NCBI GenBank assembly: GCA_019408975.1
Contig: DXVA01000106.1
Span: 1-12,731, forward strand
DNA: 12,731 bases
Source of the DNA: Lentisphaeria bacterium
GTDB taxonomy: Bacteria > Verrucomicrobiota > Lentisphaeria > Victivallales > UBA1829
Reading direction: 5' to 3'
The position numbers and the translations under genes are program-made. This document shows, piece after piece, positions 1-6,848 of this stretch; position 1 is the stretch's first letter; every line of letters starts with the position of its first letter. Below the pieces are notes generated by a model. The model did no database searches and was not told where the DNA came from. It saw only the letters and a list, made by a program, of their open reading frames with translations.

Positions 1-54
1 GCTGGTTGCCGCAGGCGAAATCCCCGATAGTGCGTATGCTTGCATCGCGGTAGT
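1..54. other. window edge, unresolved short sequence
   Basis: These 54 bases lie beyond the nitroreductase stop codon. On the plus strand two frames stay open from the left edge: one to a TGA at 59-61, which would overlap the nitroreductase end by 7 bases, and one to a TAG at 51-53. On the minus strand an ATG at 45-43 opens a frame that runs off the edge. Any of these could be the end or start of a neighbour. The stretch is too short to choose, and I see no clear ribosome binding site or hairpin. Confidence 0.3.
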
Positions 55-618
55 TTATTGAAGCGGATTGCCCCATCTTTCTGCGCAGGCGATTTTCTCA
101 AGCGGAAGGCGCGGGACAGGATCATGCCTTTCCTGCGGATAGCCGACGGAAATCAGAGCCGTCGGCTGGATTCCTGACGGGATTCCGAGCATCTGCGCCA
201 CGGCTTTCGGTTTGAACCACCCGATCCAGCAGGTGCCGAGCCCCTGTGCTTCCGCCGCGAGACAGAAATGTTCTCCGGCGATGCCCAGATCGACCAGATG
301 ATACTGGATGCCTGAAAGAATCGGGGCGAGCCAGTGTACTTTGACGTTGGTTTCAGCACACAGTACCGCAATCGCGGAAGCGTCATTGAGCCATGTCATT
401 TTTATGCCGGGCAGGAGCCCTTCTCCGGCAATGCGCCGGATCATCTCTCTGTTTCTGACTATGATGAAACGCCACGGCTGTTTATTGCAGGATGACGGCG
501 CGAGTCTGGCTGCTTCCAGGCAGTTTCTCATGAGTTCTTCGGGGATTTCTTTTCCCGGGATATAGGAACGGCAGCTCTGGCGCGTTCCTATGAGTTTGAG
601 CAGTGATTGAATTTCCAT
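55..618 (-). CDS. nitroreductase family protein (FMN-dependent)
   Basis: A 187-residue protein of the nitroreductase/FMN-reductase fold, normally a cytoplasmic flavoprotein that uses NAD(P)H to reduce nitro compounds, quinones or other acceptors. Visible family signs are the N-terminal TRQSCRSY segment (residues 12-19, Arg13 and Arg17 in the usual FMN phosphate site), the APSSCNKQPWRF segment (40-51, with Ser, Asn and Gln of the FMN pocket), and the C-terminal helix plus GLGTCWIGWF (126-135). Length is normal for the small subfamily. The ATG is preceded by a GGGAGGGG ribosome binding site about 7 bases upstream. It lies behind the terminator that closes the prolyl isomerase gene, so it probably has its own promoter or depends on readthrough. 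The physiological substrate cannot be told from sequence. Confidence 0.9.
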   Translation of the reverse strand: MEIQSLLKLIGTRQSCRSYIPGKEIPEELMRNCLEAARLAPSSCNKQPWRFIIVRNREMIRRIAGEGLLPGIKMTWLNDASAIAVLCAETNVKVHWLAPILSGIQYHLVDLGIAGEHFCLAAEAQGLGTCWIGWFKPKAVAQMLGIPSGIQPTALISVGYPQERHDPVPRLPLEKIACAERWGNPLQ

Positions 619-642
619 TGTGCTTCCCCTCCCTTTTTTTTA

Positions 643-676
643 AGAAAAAAGACCTGCTTCCGGAAGGAGGCAGGCC
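643..676 (-). terminator. Rho-independent terminator after the prolyl isomerase gene
   Basis: A 9-base-pair stem (653-661 with 666-674, one T-G wobble) closed by a GGAA loop. On the minus strand it is followed by a TCTTTTTTC tract. It lies about 30 bases past the stop codon of the minus-strand prolyl isomerase. The other side carries CCTTTT, so weak bidirectional action is possible. Confidence 0.8.
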
Positions 677-704
677 TTTTGCTGATTGTTCCTGTGACCT
701 GCGA

Positions 705-1826
705 TTATTTGAAATCGTTGATCTTGACGTTCATATTGGTTTTCTGCTTGGTCAGAGTCTCGGTCAGCTGTTTTTCGAGAGCCTTGGCTTCGAGATTGGC
801 TTTGATCGCCTCTTTGACCTGTGCGAGCGGCATCACGCTTGCCGGGTTCTTGGCTTCCAGCTTGATGATATGGTAGCCGAACGGAGTCTTGACGACTTCG
901 GAAAGCTGTCCGGGCTTGAGAGCCATTGCCGCTTTTTCAAACTCGGGAACCATCTGTCCCTTTGTGAACGGAGGAAGCTTGCCCTTCGCCTGTTTTCCGC
1001 TGGGGCAGGCGCTCTCTTTTTCCGCGATGGCGCCGAAATCCGCGCCTTTCTTGAGATCGGCAAGAATTTTTTCCGCCTTGGCTTTGGCTTCTTTGTCCTT
1101 GGCGGGATCGACTGCCGCGCCGGGCTTGCCGTCCGCAGGCATCGTGGAGATCAGAATGTGGGAAGCGGTAAGAGTTTCCGGCTTCTTGAACTGATCCTGA
1201 TGTTCTTTGTAATATTTCTCAATATCGGCGTCCGTGACTTTGACCTTGGATTTCAGATTGTCCTCGACCCATTTGTTGATCGCGTAGAATTTGAAAGTGT
1301 TGGGGTCTTTGACGGCTTCCGCCTTGATGTCGTCGAGCTTCTTGCCCTGAAGTTCAAGCTGTTTCGTGATCATGTCGAGCTGCTCTTTGGGCATCTCCTT
1401 GAGTTTCTTGTCGAATTCCGCAAGGACAAGTTCCTTGGAGGGCTTGACGCCGGATTTTTCTGCGAGAGCCAGAAGAACTTCCATATCGACAAGGCTGTTG
1501 ACCATCTGTTTTGCCTGCGTCTTGAGCATATCGGGCGTCAACTGGGCAATGTATTCCACCGGAACTTTGCCGAGCTGGTCGAGGAATTCCTTTTTGGAAA
1601 TCTTTTTATCGCCGACAGTTGCGACCGGGTCCGGCAGGAAGACGAATACTTCATCCAGAGTCTTGGGTGCGGGCTTGGCGGGCGCGGCGGCCTTTGCTTC
1701 AGGCTTGGCTGCTTTTGTTGCGTCAGCCGGTTTTTCTTGTCCGCACGCCGTGGCGGAAGCTGCCAGAACGAAAGCGGAGACTGTGGTCACTGCCGCCGAG
1801 CGGAAGAATTTTGATTTTCTCATCAT
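705..1826 (-). CDS. peptidylprolyl isomerase, parvulin (PpiC/SurA/PrsA-like) lipoprotein
   Basis: A 373-residue exported prolyl cis-trans isomerase and probable chaperone for envelope proteins. The N-terminus has basic residues, a hydrophobic stretch (11-25) and a lipobox-like ATAC with Cys28 as the likely lipidated residue; the -3 Ala makes it weaker than the usual Leu. A Lys/Ala/Pro-rich linker follows (31-55), then a helical SurA-N-like region (about 66-215). The parvulin domain spans about 219-326, with ASHILIS, SACPSGKQAKGKLPPFTKGQ and FGYHIIKLE, typical of the rotamase family. A C-terminal helix ends the protein. Two consecutive ATG codons (1826 and 1823) are possible; the first has the better spacing (9 bases) to an AAAGGG site. 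It sits 45 bases downstream of another lipoprotein gene, probably in the same transcript, and is closed by the hairpin at 643-676. Whether it is anchored in the inner or outer membrane is not clear. Confidence 0.9.
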   Translation of the reverse strand: MMRKSKFFRSAAVTTVSAFVLAASATACGQEKPADATKAAKPEAKAAAPAKPAPKTLDEVFVFLPDPVATVGDKKISKKEFLDQLGKVPVEYIAQLTPDMLKTQAKQMVNSLVDMEVLLALAEKSGVKPSKELVLAEFDKKLKEMPKEQLDMITKQLELQGKKLDDIKAEAVKDPNTFKFYAINKWVEDNLKSKVKVTDADIEKYYKEHQDQFKKPETLTASHILISTMPADGKPGAAVDPAKDKEAKAKAEKILADLKKGADFGAIAEKESACPSGKQAKGKLPPFTKGQMVPEFEKAAMALKPGQLSEVVKTPFGYHIIKLEAKNPASVMPLAQVKEAIKANLEAKALEKQLTETLTKQKTNMNVKINDFK

Positions 1827-1871
1827 GGATTGAATCCCTTTCTTATTGTTGAATACTTTTCATGAAAATGT

Positions 1872-2612
1872 TCATTTGTTTCTGTTCCGTGCGTCGCTCA
1901 TGACGGAGAGGATTTTCGGAAGAACCGGATTCTCTTCATCCTCCAGAGCCAGCACCGCCGCCACGGCGGCCGCTTCCGCATTTCCCTGTTCCAGCATTGC
2001 GCCGATATCGGCAATCATGCCGAACTGCATCCGGTCCTTTTCCACCGTCTGCATTGTTCTTATTTCAGACTCTTTTCTGTCGATAAAGTTCTGTATTTTC
2101 TGTGAAATCATGATTTTTTTTGCTGTTTTACGCAAATCTTCGACCGTTTTTGCAAGTCTGTCCGAGGAACGGGCTGTCTGCGCCTCGTTCAGCAGGGAGT
2201 CGATTTCCGCCAGGAGCCGGACCTGCTCCTTTGCTTCCGTCGTGTCGTCATGTTTTCCGTTTTTGATTTCCTGCGCCTCAAGGTATTTCAGCGCTCCGGC
2301 AAAATCCCCCGTCTTCACATATTGATTGACCTGCTCCATGACGGCGTTGTTGCGTTCCACTGCTTCAAGCTCCGAAAGAAATACGCTGGTTTTCTCAATT
2401 GTGCGCAGACGTTCTATTTTTTTGAGTGCGGCTTTGTGTTCGCCTTTCGATGTCGCGTCATAAATTTCAAGGAGAAGCTCCGGGTGCGCCGTGGGAGGGG
2501 AGGGCAGTTTATCGTCCGAACAGGAAGCCAGAAACAGGGCAGCGGACAGCGCCGGTGTACAGCGAAACAGTTTTCCGATCCATGTCTTGTCCAGTTTTTG
2601 CGAAAAAATCAT
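1872..2612 (-). CDS. predicted lipoprotein with TPR-like helical repeats, function unknown
   Basis: A 246-residue protein I do not recognise as a named family. An open frame extends to a TTG at 2630, but the ATG at 2612 gives a better lipoprotein signal: basic residues, a hydrophobic stretch, then LFLASC with Cys31 as the likely lipidated residue. Ser at +2 would favour the outer membrane by the enterobacterial rule. The mature part is almost all helical and charged, with repeated helix pairs of TPR character: LLLEIYDATSKGEHKAALKK, then QYVKTGDFAGALKYLEAQE, and near the C-terminus AMLEQGNAEAAAVAAVLALE. These suggest a protein-interaction scaffold in the periplasm. It is the first gene of a pair with the parvulin lipoprotein, 45 bases apart, which hints at a shared envelope-assembly role; this is inference. 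A weak GAGAG lies just upstream of the chosen start. Confidence 0.75.
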   Translation of the reverse strand: MIFSQKLDKTWIGKLFRCTPALSAALFLASCSDDKLPSPPTAHPELLLEIYDATSKGEHKAALKKIERLRTIEKTSVFLSELEAVERNNAVMEQVNQYVKTGDFAGALKYLEAQEIKNGKHDDTTEAKEQVRLLAEIDSLLNEAQTARSSDRLAKTVEDLRKTAKKIMISQKIQNFIDRKESEIRTMQTVEKDRMQFGMIADIGAMLEQGNAEAAAVAAVLALEDEENPVLPKILSVMSDARNRNK

Positions 2613-2836
2613 TGCACTCTCAACTCTCAAAATCTGTAATTGATAAACGAAACGGAATTAACTTTAGCAGTATTCTTTAAATTTACAACCGGAAATCTGC
2701 TTTTTCTCTGTATCAAATCCGTAATTTTTATATTAATTTAGATCGTTTCGTGCTTGAATTCGCGGGAAACTATGATATTTTGCATGGTTTAATATGATTT
2801 TTCAAAACAAACTATCAGATTACAAGGAGTTGAAAA
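2613..2836. promoter_or_regulatory. AT-rich divergent intergenic region with candidate promoters
   Basis: An AT-rich region between the minus-strand lipoprotein gene and the plus-strand small basic protein gene. For the plus strand, TTGAAT (2754-2759) and TATTTT (2776-2781) with a 16-base spacer form a plausible sigma70-type promoter about 55 bases before the small gene. For the minus strand, TTGTAA (2688-2683) and TAAAGT (2666-2661), again 16 bases apart, are a weaker match. No operator-like palindrome stands out. Confidence 0.35.
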
Positions 2837-2944
2837 ATGGGAAAGCAGTATAACAAGCTTCAGAAGAGAGCACGCCGTAAAGCCTATCTCGAGAGAGTCA
2901 AAGCAAAAGCGAGAGCGGCGATGAAGTCTGCCAAAAAGAAATAA
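2837..2944 (+). CDS. 35-residue highly basic protein, function unknown
   Basis: A short gene encoding 35 residues, starting MGKQYNKLQKRARRKAYLER and ending in a Lys-rich tail. Ten Lys and five Arg against a single Glu make it extremely basic. It has seven Ala and no Cys, Pro, Trp or Phe, and would probably form one amphipathic or fully charged helix. Support for a real gene is good despite the size: an AAGGAG ribosome binding site 7 bases before the ATG, a candidate promoter upstream, and a strong terminator starting 7 bases past the TAA. The composition fits a nucleic-acid-binding protein, for example a small ribosome-associated or nucleoid-associated protein. I cannot match it to a known ribosomal family such as bTHX or bS22. 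Its function is unknown. Confidence 0.8.
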   Translation: MGKQYNKLQKRARRKAYLERVKAKARAAMKSAKKK

Positions 2945-2950
2945 TCGCAG

Positions 2951-2976
2951 GGCGGGGAGATTCCCCGCCTTTTGTT
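2951..2976 (+). terminator. Rho-independent terminator after the small basic protein
   Basis: A perfect 8-base-pair GC-rich stem (2951-2958 with 2962-2969) with a three-base loop, followed by TTTTG and more T residues. It lies directly behind the 35-codon gene. It separates that gene from the acyltransferase downstream, although some readthrough may occur because no clear promoter is visible between 2977 and 3035. Confidence 0.8.
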
Positions 2977-3035
2977 TATCATGTTGAATTCCGTCTGTTT
3001 CCGGACGGCTTCTTATAGAAAAGGAGTCATTCCAT

Positions 3036-3833
3036 ATGGCTAAAATTCATCCGACGGCGATCGTCGATCCTTCCGCAAAACTCGCGGATGATGTAGAGGT
3101 CGGTCCCTATTGCGTGATTGAGCATGATACTGAGATCGGGCGGGGAACCAGGCTGATCGCCCAGTGTCATATCGGCGCCTACGCCACGCTCGGGGCGAAC
3201 AATGTCGTCTATCCTTTTGCTTCCATCGGGACCGATCCGGAGGATTATGGTTTCGAGGGAGGGGTTTCCTATACGAAAATCGGGGATAACAACCGCTTCC
3301 GCGAAGGAGTCACTGTGAACCGCGGGACTCATGAAGGTACCGTGACCACGATCGGCAGCGGCTGCTTCATGATGGCAAATACGCATGTATCCCATAACTG
3401 CACGATCGGCAACGGAGTTGTGATGGTGCCTTACAGCGGCTGCGCCGGGTATTGCACGGTCGGCGACAAGTGCCTGATTTCCGGACTTTCCGGTATGCAT
3501 CAGTTCTGCCGTATGGGGCGTATGGCGGTACTGAGCGGCGGCTCCCAGATTTCGATGGACCTTGCTCCGTTCATGATCGGCGACGGACGCAACGGCGGCG
3601 TGCGCGGATTCAATATCGTCGGCATGAAGCGCAACGGATTTTCAAAGGAAACGATTCGTGCCGTCAAAGACCTCTATGATATTTTCTTCCGTCACGGCTT
3701 GAGTATGAGCAATGCGATTGCCAAAGCCGAAGCGGAAGTTCCGCAGCTGCCGGAAGTCATTGAGTTTCTGGATTTCATCAAATCCACGAAGCGCGGCATT
3801 CTTACCGGCGACCGAGGCGGGCGCAGAGCCTGA
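3036..3833 (+). CDS. lpxA: LpxA-like acyl-ACP--UDP-N-acetylglucosamine O-acyltransferase
   Basis: A 265-residue left-handed beta-helix acyltransferase, the length of LpxA, which adds a hydroxyacyl chain to UDP-GlcNAc as the first step of lipid A synthesis in the cytoplasm. Hexapeptide repeats fill residues 4-185 and a helical C-terminal domain follows (192-255, ending STKRGI like LpxA). The catalytic base is His120 in NTHVSHNC (His125 in E. coli). Asp70, His155 in HQFC, Asn193 and Arg199 also match E. coli substrate-site residues. By my alignment from memory, E. coli His144 is Tyr139 here, Glu200 is Val195 and Arg205 is Asn200. Gly168 matches the chain-length ruler Gly173. The start has an AAGGAG site 9 bases upstream. 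The gene stands alone, without lpxD, fabZ or lpxB nearby. It may be the true LpxA or a paralogue with a different substrate. Confidence 0.8.
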   Translation: MAKIHPTAIVDPSAKLADDVEVGPYCVIEHDTEIGRGTRLIAQCHIGAYATLGANNVVYPFASIGTDPEDYGFEGGVSYTKIGDNNRFREGVTVNRGTHEGTVTTIGSGCFMMANTHVSHNCTIGNGVVMVPYSGCAGYCTVGDKCLISGLSGMHQFCRMGRMAVLSGGSQISMDLAPFMIGDGRNGGVRGFNIVGMKRNGFSKETIRAVKDLYDIFFRHGLSMSNAIAKAEAEVPQLPEVIEFLDFIKSTKRGILTGDRGGRRA

Positions 3834-3850
3834 ATTCTTACATAATAGTT

Positions 3851-3888
3851 CCAGGAAAGACGATATTTTGTCTTTCCTGGTCTTTTTT
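3851..3888 (+). terminator. Rho-independent terminator after the LpxA-like gene
   Basis: A perfect 11-base-pair stem (3851-3861 with 3870-3880), an 8-base loop, and then TCTTTTTT on the plus strand. It starts 17 bases past the acyltransferase stop. On the minus strand no T tract follows the stem, so it should not end the opposing nucleotide-sugar operon efficiently. Confidence 0.9.
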
Positions 3889-3936
3889 GATGACATCCGG
3901 CCAATAGCGCACTTCACAAAAAGGGTGCGCAGTCTT

Positions 3937-4866
3937 TCAGCTTGTTTTCACCGAGTCCAGAGGAATGTGGACGGAGGGGGTGAAGGGACTTGAGGCATCC
4001 AGATGCGGATGGCGCTGGTCATCGAAAAAAATGTGAGGACGCAGAATCGATAAAATACGGCCCTTGTCCATACCGCCGAGGAAAAAGGTCTGATCAACCG
4101 GAATGTCCCATTTGCGCAGAGTCGTGACGACTCGTTCGTGGGCGGGCGCGGAACGGGCGGTCACGATCGCCATTTTCATGTAACGGCGGTATTTCGGATC
4201 GTTTTTGACCCGCTCATCTTCCAGCTTGTGGAGTTTCGCAAGCTTGGAAAATAGATCGGCAAGAGGTCCCGGCGTATGCGGTATCTGCGCCTTTTCCGTT
4301 TCCGCAGAATAGAATTTTTCAATGCCTTCCTTCTGGTAGACCTCCTCCGCACTGGAATCGGCGATCACGCCGTCGAAGTCGAAAGCGATGCAGAGCCCCG
4401 GATTGTTCGGATCGTCTTCCGCGGCGCTGGCGAGAACCTGTCCGGCTGGATATCCCTCTTTCATCGCCTGCCGGACATCGCTCGAATTGGCGGAAAGAAA
4501 CAGAGAAACGTTGTATGCCGGGATGTATTTGAACGGTGAGTCGCCTGTCGTGAACGCCGCACGGATGATATTGAGCCCGTAGTGCTGGATGGAGTAGAAT
4601 ACACGCAGTCCGGTGTCCGGGTCGTTGTGGCTGAGCAGGACGACTTCGATCGGCTGGGTATCGGGGAAGAACTGGTTCATTGCCAGCAGGCGCTTCACAA
4701 AGGGAAACGCGACTCCGGTATTGAGAATGTCGTGCTGATGCTCATACTGGTAGTCTCGATACGCATTCAATCCTTCCTTGCGGAAAACGCTGTCTGCTTC
4801 ATCCAGCTGGAAAAGAGCGCTGGAGGCGACTCCGATCACAAGTTTTTCCTCGATCTTGTATGCCAT
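3937..4866 (-). CDS. cytosolic-type 5'-nucleotidase (NT5C1/PF06189-like)
   Basis: A 309-residue protein of the cytosolic 5'-nucleotidase I type, which removes phosphate from nucleoside 5'-monophosphates by a haloacid-dehalogenase mechanism. Recognisable blocks are GVAFPFVKRLLAMN (51-64), SHNDPDTGLRVF (79-90), SLFLSANSSDVR (121-132), the nucleophile loop AFDFDGVIADSS (161-172, Asp163 and Asp165), AIVTARSAPAHERV (233-246, Thr236), Lys268, and IFFDDQRHPH (279-288, Asp282/Asp283). All four HAD motifs are present, so it should be active. An AAGGAG site lies 7 bases before the ATG. It is the last gene of the rfb-manC operon, 26 bases after manC. A role in adjusting nucleotide pools around nucleotide-sugar synthesis is an inference from position only. 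No convincing terminator follows; only a weak GCGCAC/GTGCGC inverted repeat lies at 3907-3930. Confidence 0.88.
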   Translation of the reverse strand: MAYKIEEKLVIGVASSALFQLDEADSVFRKEGLNAYRDYQYEHQHDILNTGVAFPFVKRLLAMNQFFPDTQPIEVVLLSHNDPDTGLRVFYSIQHYGLNIIRAAFTTGDSPFKYIPAYNVSLFLSANSSDVRQAMKEGYPAGQVLASAAEDDPNNPGLCIAFDFDGVIADSSAEEVYQKEGIEKFYSAETEKAQIPHTPGPLADLFSKLAKLHKLEDERVKNDPKYRRYMKMAIVTARSAPAHERVVTTLRKWDIPVDQTFFLGGMDKGRILSILRPHIFFDDQRHPHLDASSPFTPSVHIPLDSVKTS

Positions 4867-4892
4867 AAAATCACTCCTTCACAGAGAGGGGG

Positions 4893-5987
4893 TTACAGGT
4901 ATTTCCGTTTTTCTTTCTTTGCCGAGAGTTCTTTGAGCAGCAGTTTGATCTTCTGCGTGCTGGACGCGGGAGCAACCAGCGTCACATCCGGAGTCTGGAT
5001 GATCACCGTTTCCCTGAGGTCGATTCCTGCGATCAGACGGTCAGCATCCTCGGAAAAAACAATACAGTCCTTGCAGTCCAGCAGCTCTGCCGAGGCGTGG
5101 ATCACATTGTTGTCGCTGTCCGCCTTATAGTGATTGCGCAGAGAGGTCCAGTTGCCGATGTCGTCCCAGTCGAACCCTGCCTCAAGCACCAGAATTCCGG
5201 ATGCGTGCTCCATGATCGCATAATCGAATGATATCCTGCGGAGCCTGCCGAAATCCTCCTGCCGTTTCGCTGAAAATCTTTCCGTCTGCCAGTGCCGCGC
5301 CGCATCTTCCGCAAAGGCGTGGAGATCGGGCGTCTGAATTCGCATTTCCTCCAGAATGGTTTTCACCGAAAAAACGAACATGCCGCTGTTCCATTTGTAA
5401 TTACCTTGAGCAAGAAGCCGTTCCGCTTCTTCGACGGAAGGTTTCTCCGTGAAGCGCCTGACCTGGAAAAATATTCTGCCGGAATGTTCCTGCGGTTCGC
5501 CGCACTCGATGTAGCCGTAATCGGGGCTGGGCGCATACGGTGTAATGCCGATTGTGGCGATTGCATGACGTTCCGCGACCGTATCCGCACAGGTTTTCAG
5601 ATCGGAAATCATCGCCTGCTGCCTGACGATGAAATGGTCCGCCGGAAGCAGGATCATGACGGCATCCTCCGAGCCTGCCTTTGCCTTGACGACTCCCGCC
5701 GCAAGCGCAACACACGGCGCCGTGTCTCTTGCACAGGGTTCCCCGATGATATTGCCCTCAGGAAGCTGCGGCAGGAGGGCGCGTATGTGCTCCAGATAGG
5801 CTTCATTCGTGATGATGAGAATATTGCCGGGCGGAACGAGCCCCTGAAGACGTAGAACCGTCTGTTCTATCAGCGGGGCATTGCCGAAAAGGCTCAACAG
5901 CTGCTTGGGACGGCCCGCGCGGCATTCCGGCCAGAACCGTTCTCCGCGCCCGCCCGCCATGATTACCGCATAGATGTTTTCCACCAT
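4893..5987 (-). CDS. manC: mannose-1-phosphate guanylyltransferase (GDP-mannose pyrophosphorylase)
   Basis: A 364-residue cytoplasmic nucleotidyltransferase that makes GDP-mannose from mannose-1-phosphate and GTP. The signature loop is MAGGRGERFWP followed by PKQLL (10-31). ARDTAPCVALAAG (86-98), LPADHFI (114-120), the sugar-phosphate motif RRFTEKPS (177-184) and ISFDYAIME (252-260) follow in the family order. DDIGNWTSL (275-283) continues the pattern. The protein stops before the phosphomannose isomerase domain found in bifunctional enzymes of about 470 residues, so it is the single-function form. It begins 3 bases after the rfbD stop, which implies translational coupling within the operon. 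GDP-mannose may feed mannosyl residues directly or GDP-fucose-type sugars, but no GDP-mannose dehydratase is visible in the window. Confidence 0.92.
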   Translation of the reverse strand: MVENIYAVIMAGGRGERFWPECRAGRPKQLLSLFGNAPLIEQTVLRLQGLVPPGNILIITNEAYLEHIRALLPQLPEGNIIGEPCARDTAPCVALAAGVVKAKAGSEDAVMILLPADHFIVRQQAMISDLKTCADTVAERHAIATIGITPYAPSPDYGYIECGEPQEHSGRIFFQVRRFTEKPSVEEAERLLAQGNYKWNSGMFVFSVKTILEEMRIQTPDLHAFAEDAARHWQTERFSAKRQEDFGRLRRISFDYAIMEHASGILVLEAGFDWDDIGNWTSLRNHYKADSDNNVIHASAELLDCKDCIVFSEDADRLIAGIDLRETVIIQTPDVTLVAPASSTQKIKLLLKELSAKKEKRKYL

Positions 5988-5990
5988 GGC

Positions 5991-6848
5991 TTATTTCCCG
6001 TTTTTGAACTCTCTCGCGAGAAATTCCCCGAGCGCGTCTTTCCAGTCCGGCATCGGCGGAAGACCGCTCAGGCGGAGCATCATTTTTTCGAGGCGCGAGT
6101 TTGCCGGACGCGGGGCGGGGCGCGGAAACTCCTCCGTCGTGCAGGGGAGCACCTTCTGGCTGATTTCCATCCGGCGGAATATTTCCCGGGCGAATTCATA
6201 CCACGAGGCTTCGCCCTCGCAGGTCATGTGATAAGTCCCGACAAGTTCCGGGCGCTTCAATACTTCGCGGAGCTCCCGCACAACGGCAAGCGCGCTGGTC
6301 GGATTGCCTAACTGGTCGCTGACGACTTTCAGAACCGGGCGTGTGCCGTCCGCAAGGCTGATCATCGCGTGGACGAAGCTCGGGCCTCCGGCTCCGTAGA
6401 GCCACGAGATGCGTGCTATCACATGATCCGGGCAGTGGCGGCGGATCATTTCCTCTCCGGCGAACTTGCTTTGCCCATACACCGTATTGCCGCCGTCCGG
6501 GCGGTCGAATTCCGTATAAGGGCGTTCCGAATCGCCCTTGAAAACGTAGTCCGTGGAAATGGCGATCAGCCGGACGCCGTTTCTATGGCATGCGGAGGCT
6601 ATGTTTGCCGTCCCGAAAGCGTTCAGCTTGTAAGCGAGATCGCGTTCCGCTTCGCATTTGTCCACCGCAGTCATTGCCGCGCAGTGAATCACTGCGTCCG
6701 GTGCATATTTCCTGATGACGGCGTCAATGCCGCGTTCATCCGTGATGTCGGCTTCCGGCAGATCCGTGGGGATCATTTCAAAGTCTGTGAGTTCCGCGCA
6801 GAGCGTGCGTCCGAGCATTCCCCTGCCGCCGGTCAGAAGAACTTTCAT
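5991..6848 (-). CDS. rfbD: dTDP-4-dehydrorhamnose reductase
   Basis: A 285-residue short-chain dehydrogenase/reductase that catalyses the last step of dTDP-L-rhamnose synthesis, the NAD(P)H-dependent reduction of the 4-keto sugar. The Rossmann loop TGGRGMLG lies at 6-13, HCAAMTAVDKCE at 55-66, STDYVFKG at 98-105, and the catalytic Tyr124/Lys128 pair in VYGQSKFAGE. RPANSRLEK near the C-terminus is characteristic of RmlD. Its ATG overlaps the rfbC stop by 4 bases (ATGA) and manC follows after 3 bases. Length and motifs are normal. Confidence 0.95.
   Translation of the reverse strand: MKVLLTGGRGMLGRTLCAELTDFEMIPTDLPEADITDERGIDAVIRKYAPDAVIHCAAMTAVDKCEAERDLAYKLNAFGTANIASACHRNGVRLIAISTDYVFKGDSERPYTEFDRPDGGNTVYGQSKFAGEEMIRRHCPDHVIARISWLYGAGGPSFVHAMISLADGTRPVLKVVSDQLGNPTSALAVVRELREVLKRPELVGTYHMTCEGEASWYEFAREIFRRMEISQKVLPCTTEEFPRPAPRPANSRLEKMMLRLSGLPPMPDWKDALGEFLAREFKNGK

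Noticed and set aside
603..1814. Long plus-strand open frame of 403 codons
   Set aside because: It lies antisense to the parvulin lipoprotein gene, whose frame has clear domain motifs, a signal peptide and a terminator. The plus frame is a Phe/Leu-rich shadow with no family resemblance.
3907..3930. GCGCAC/GTGCGC inverted repeat as a terminator for the rfb operon
   Set aside because: The stem is only 6 base pairs with a 12-base loop, and no T tract follows on the minus strand.
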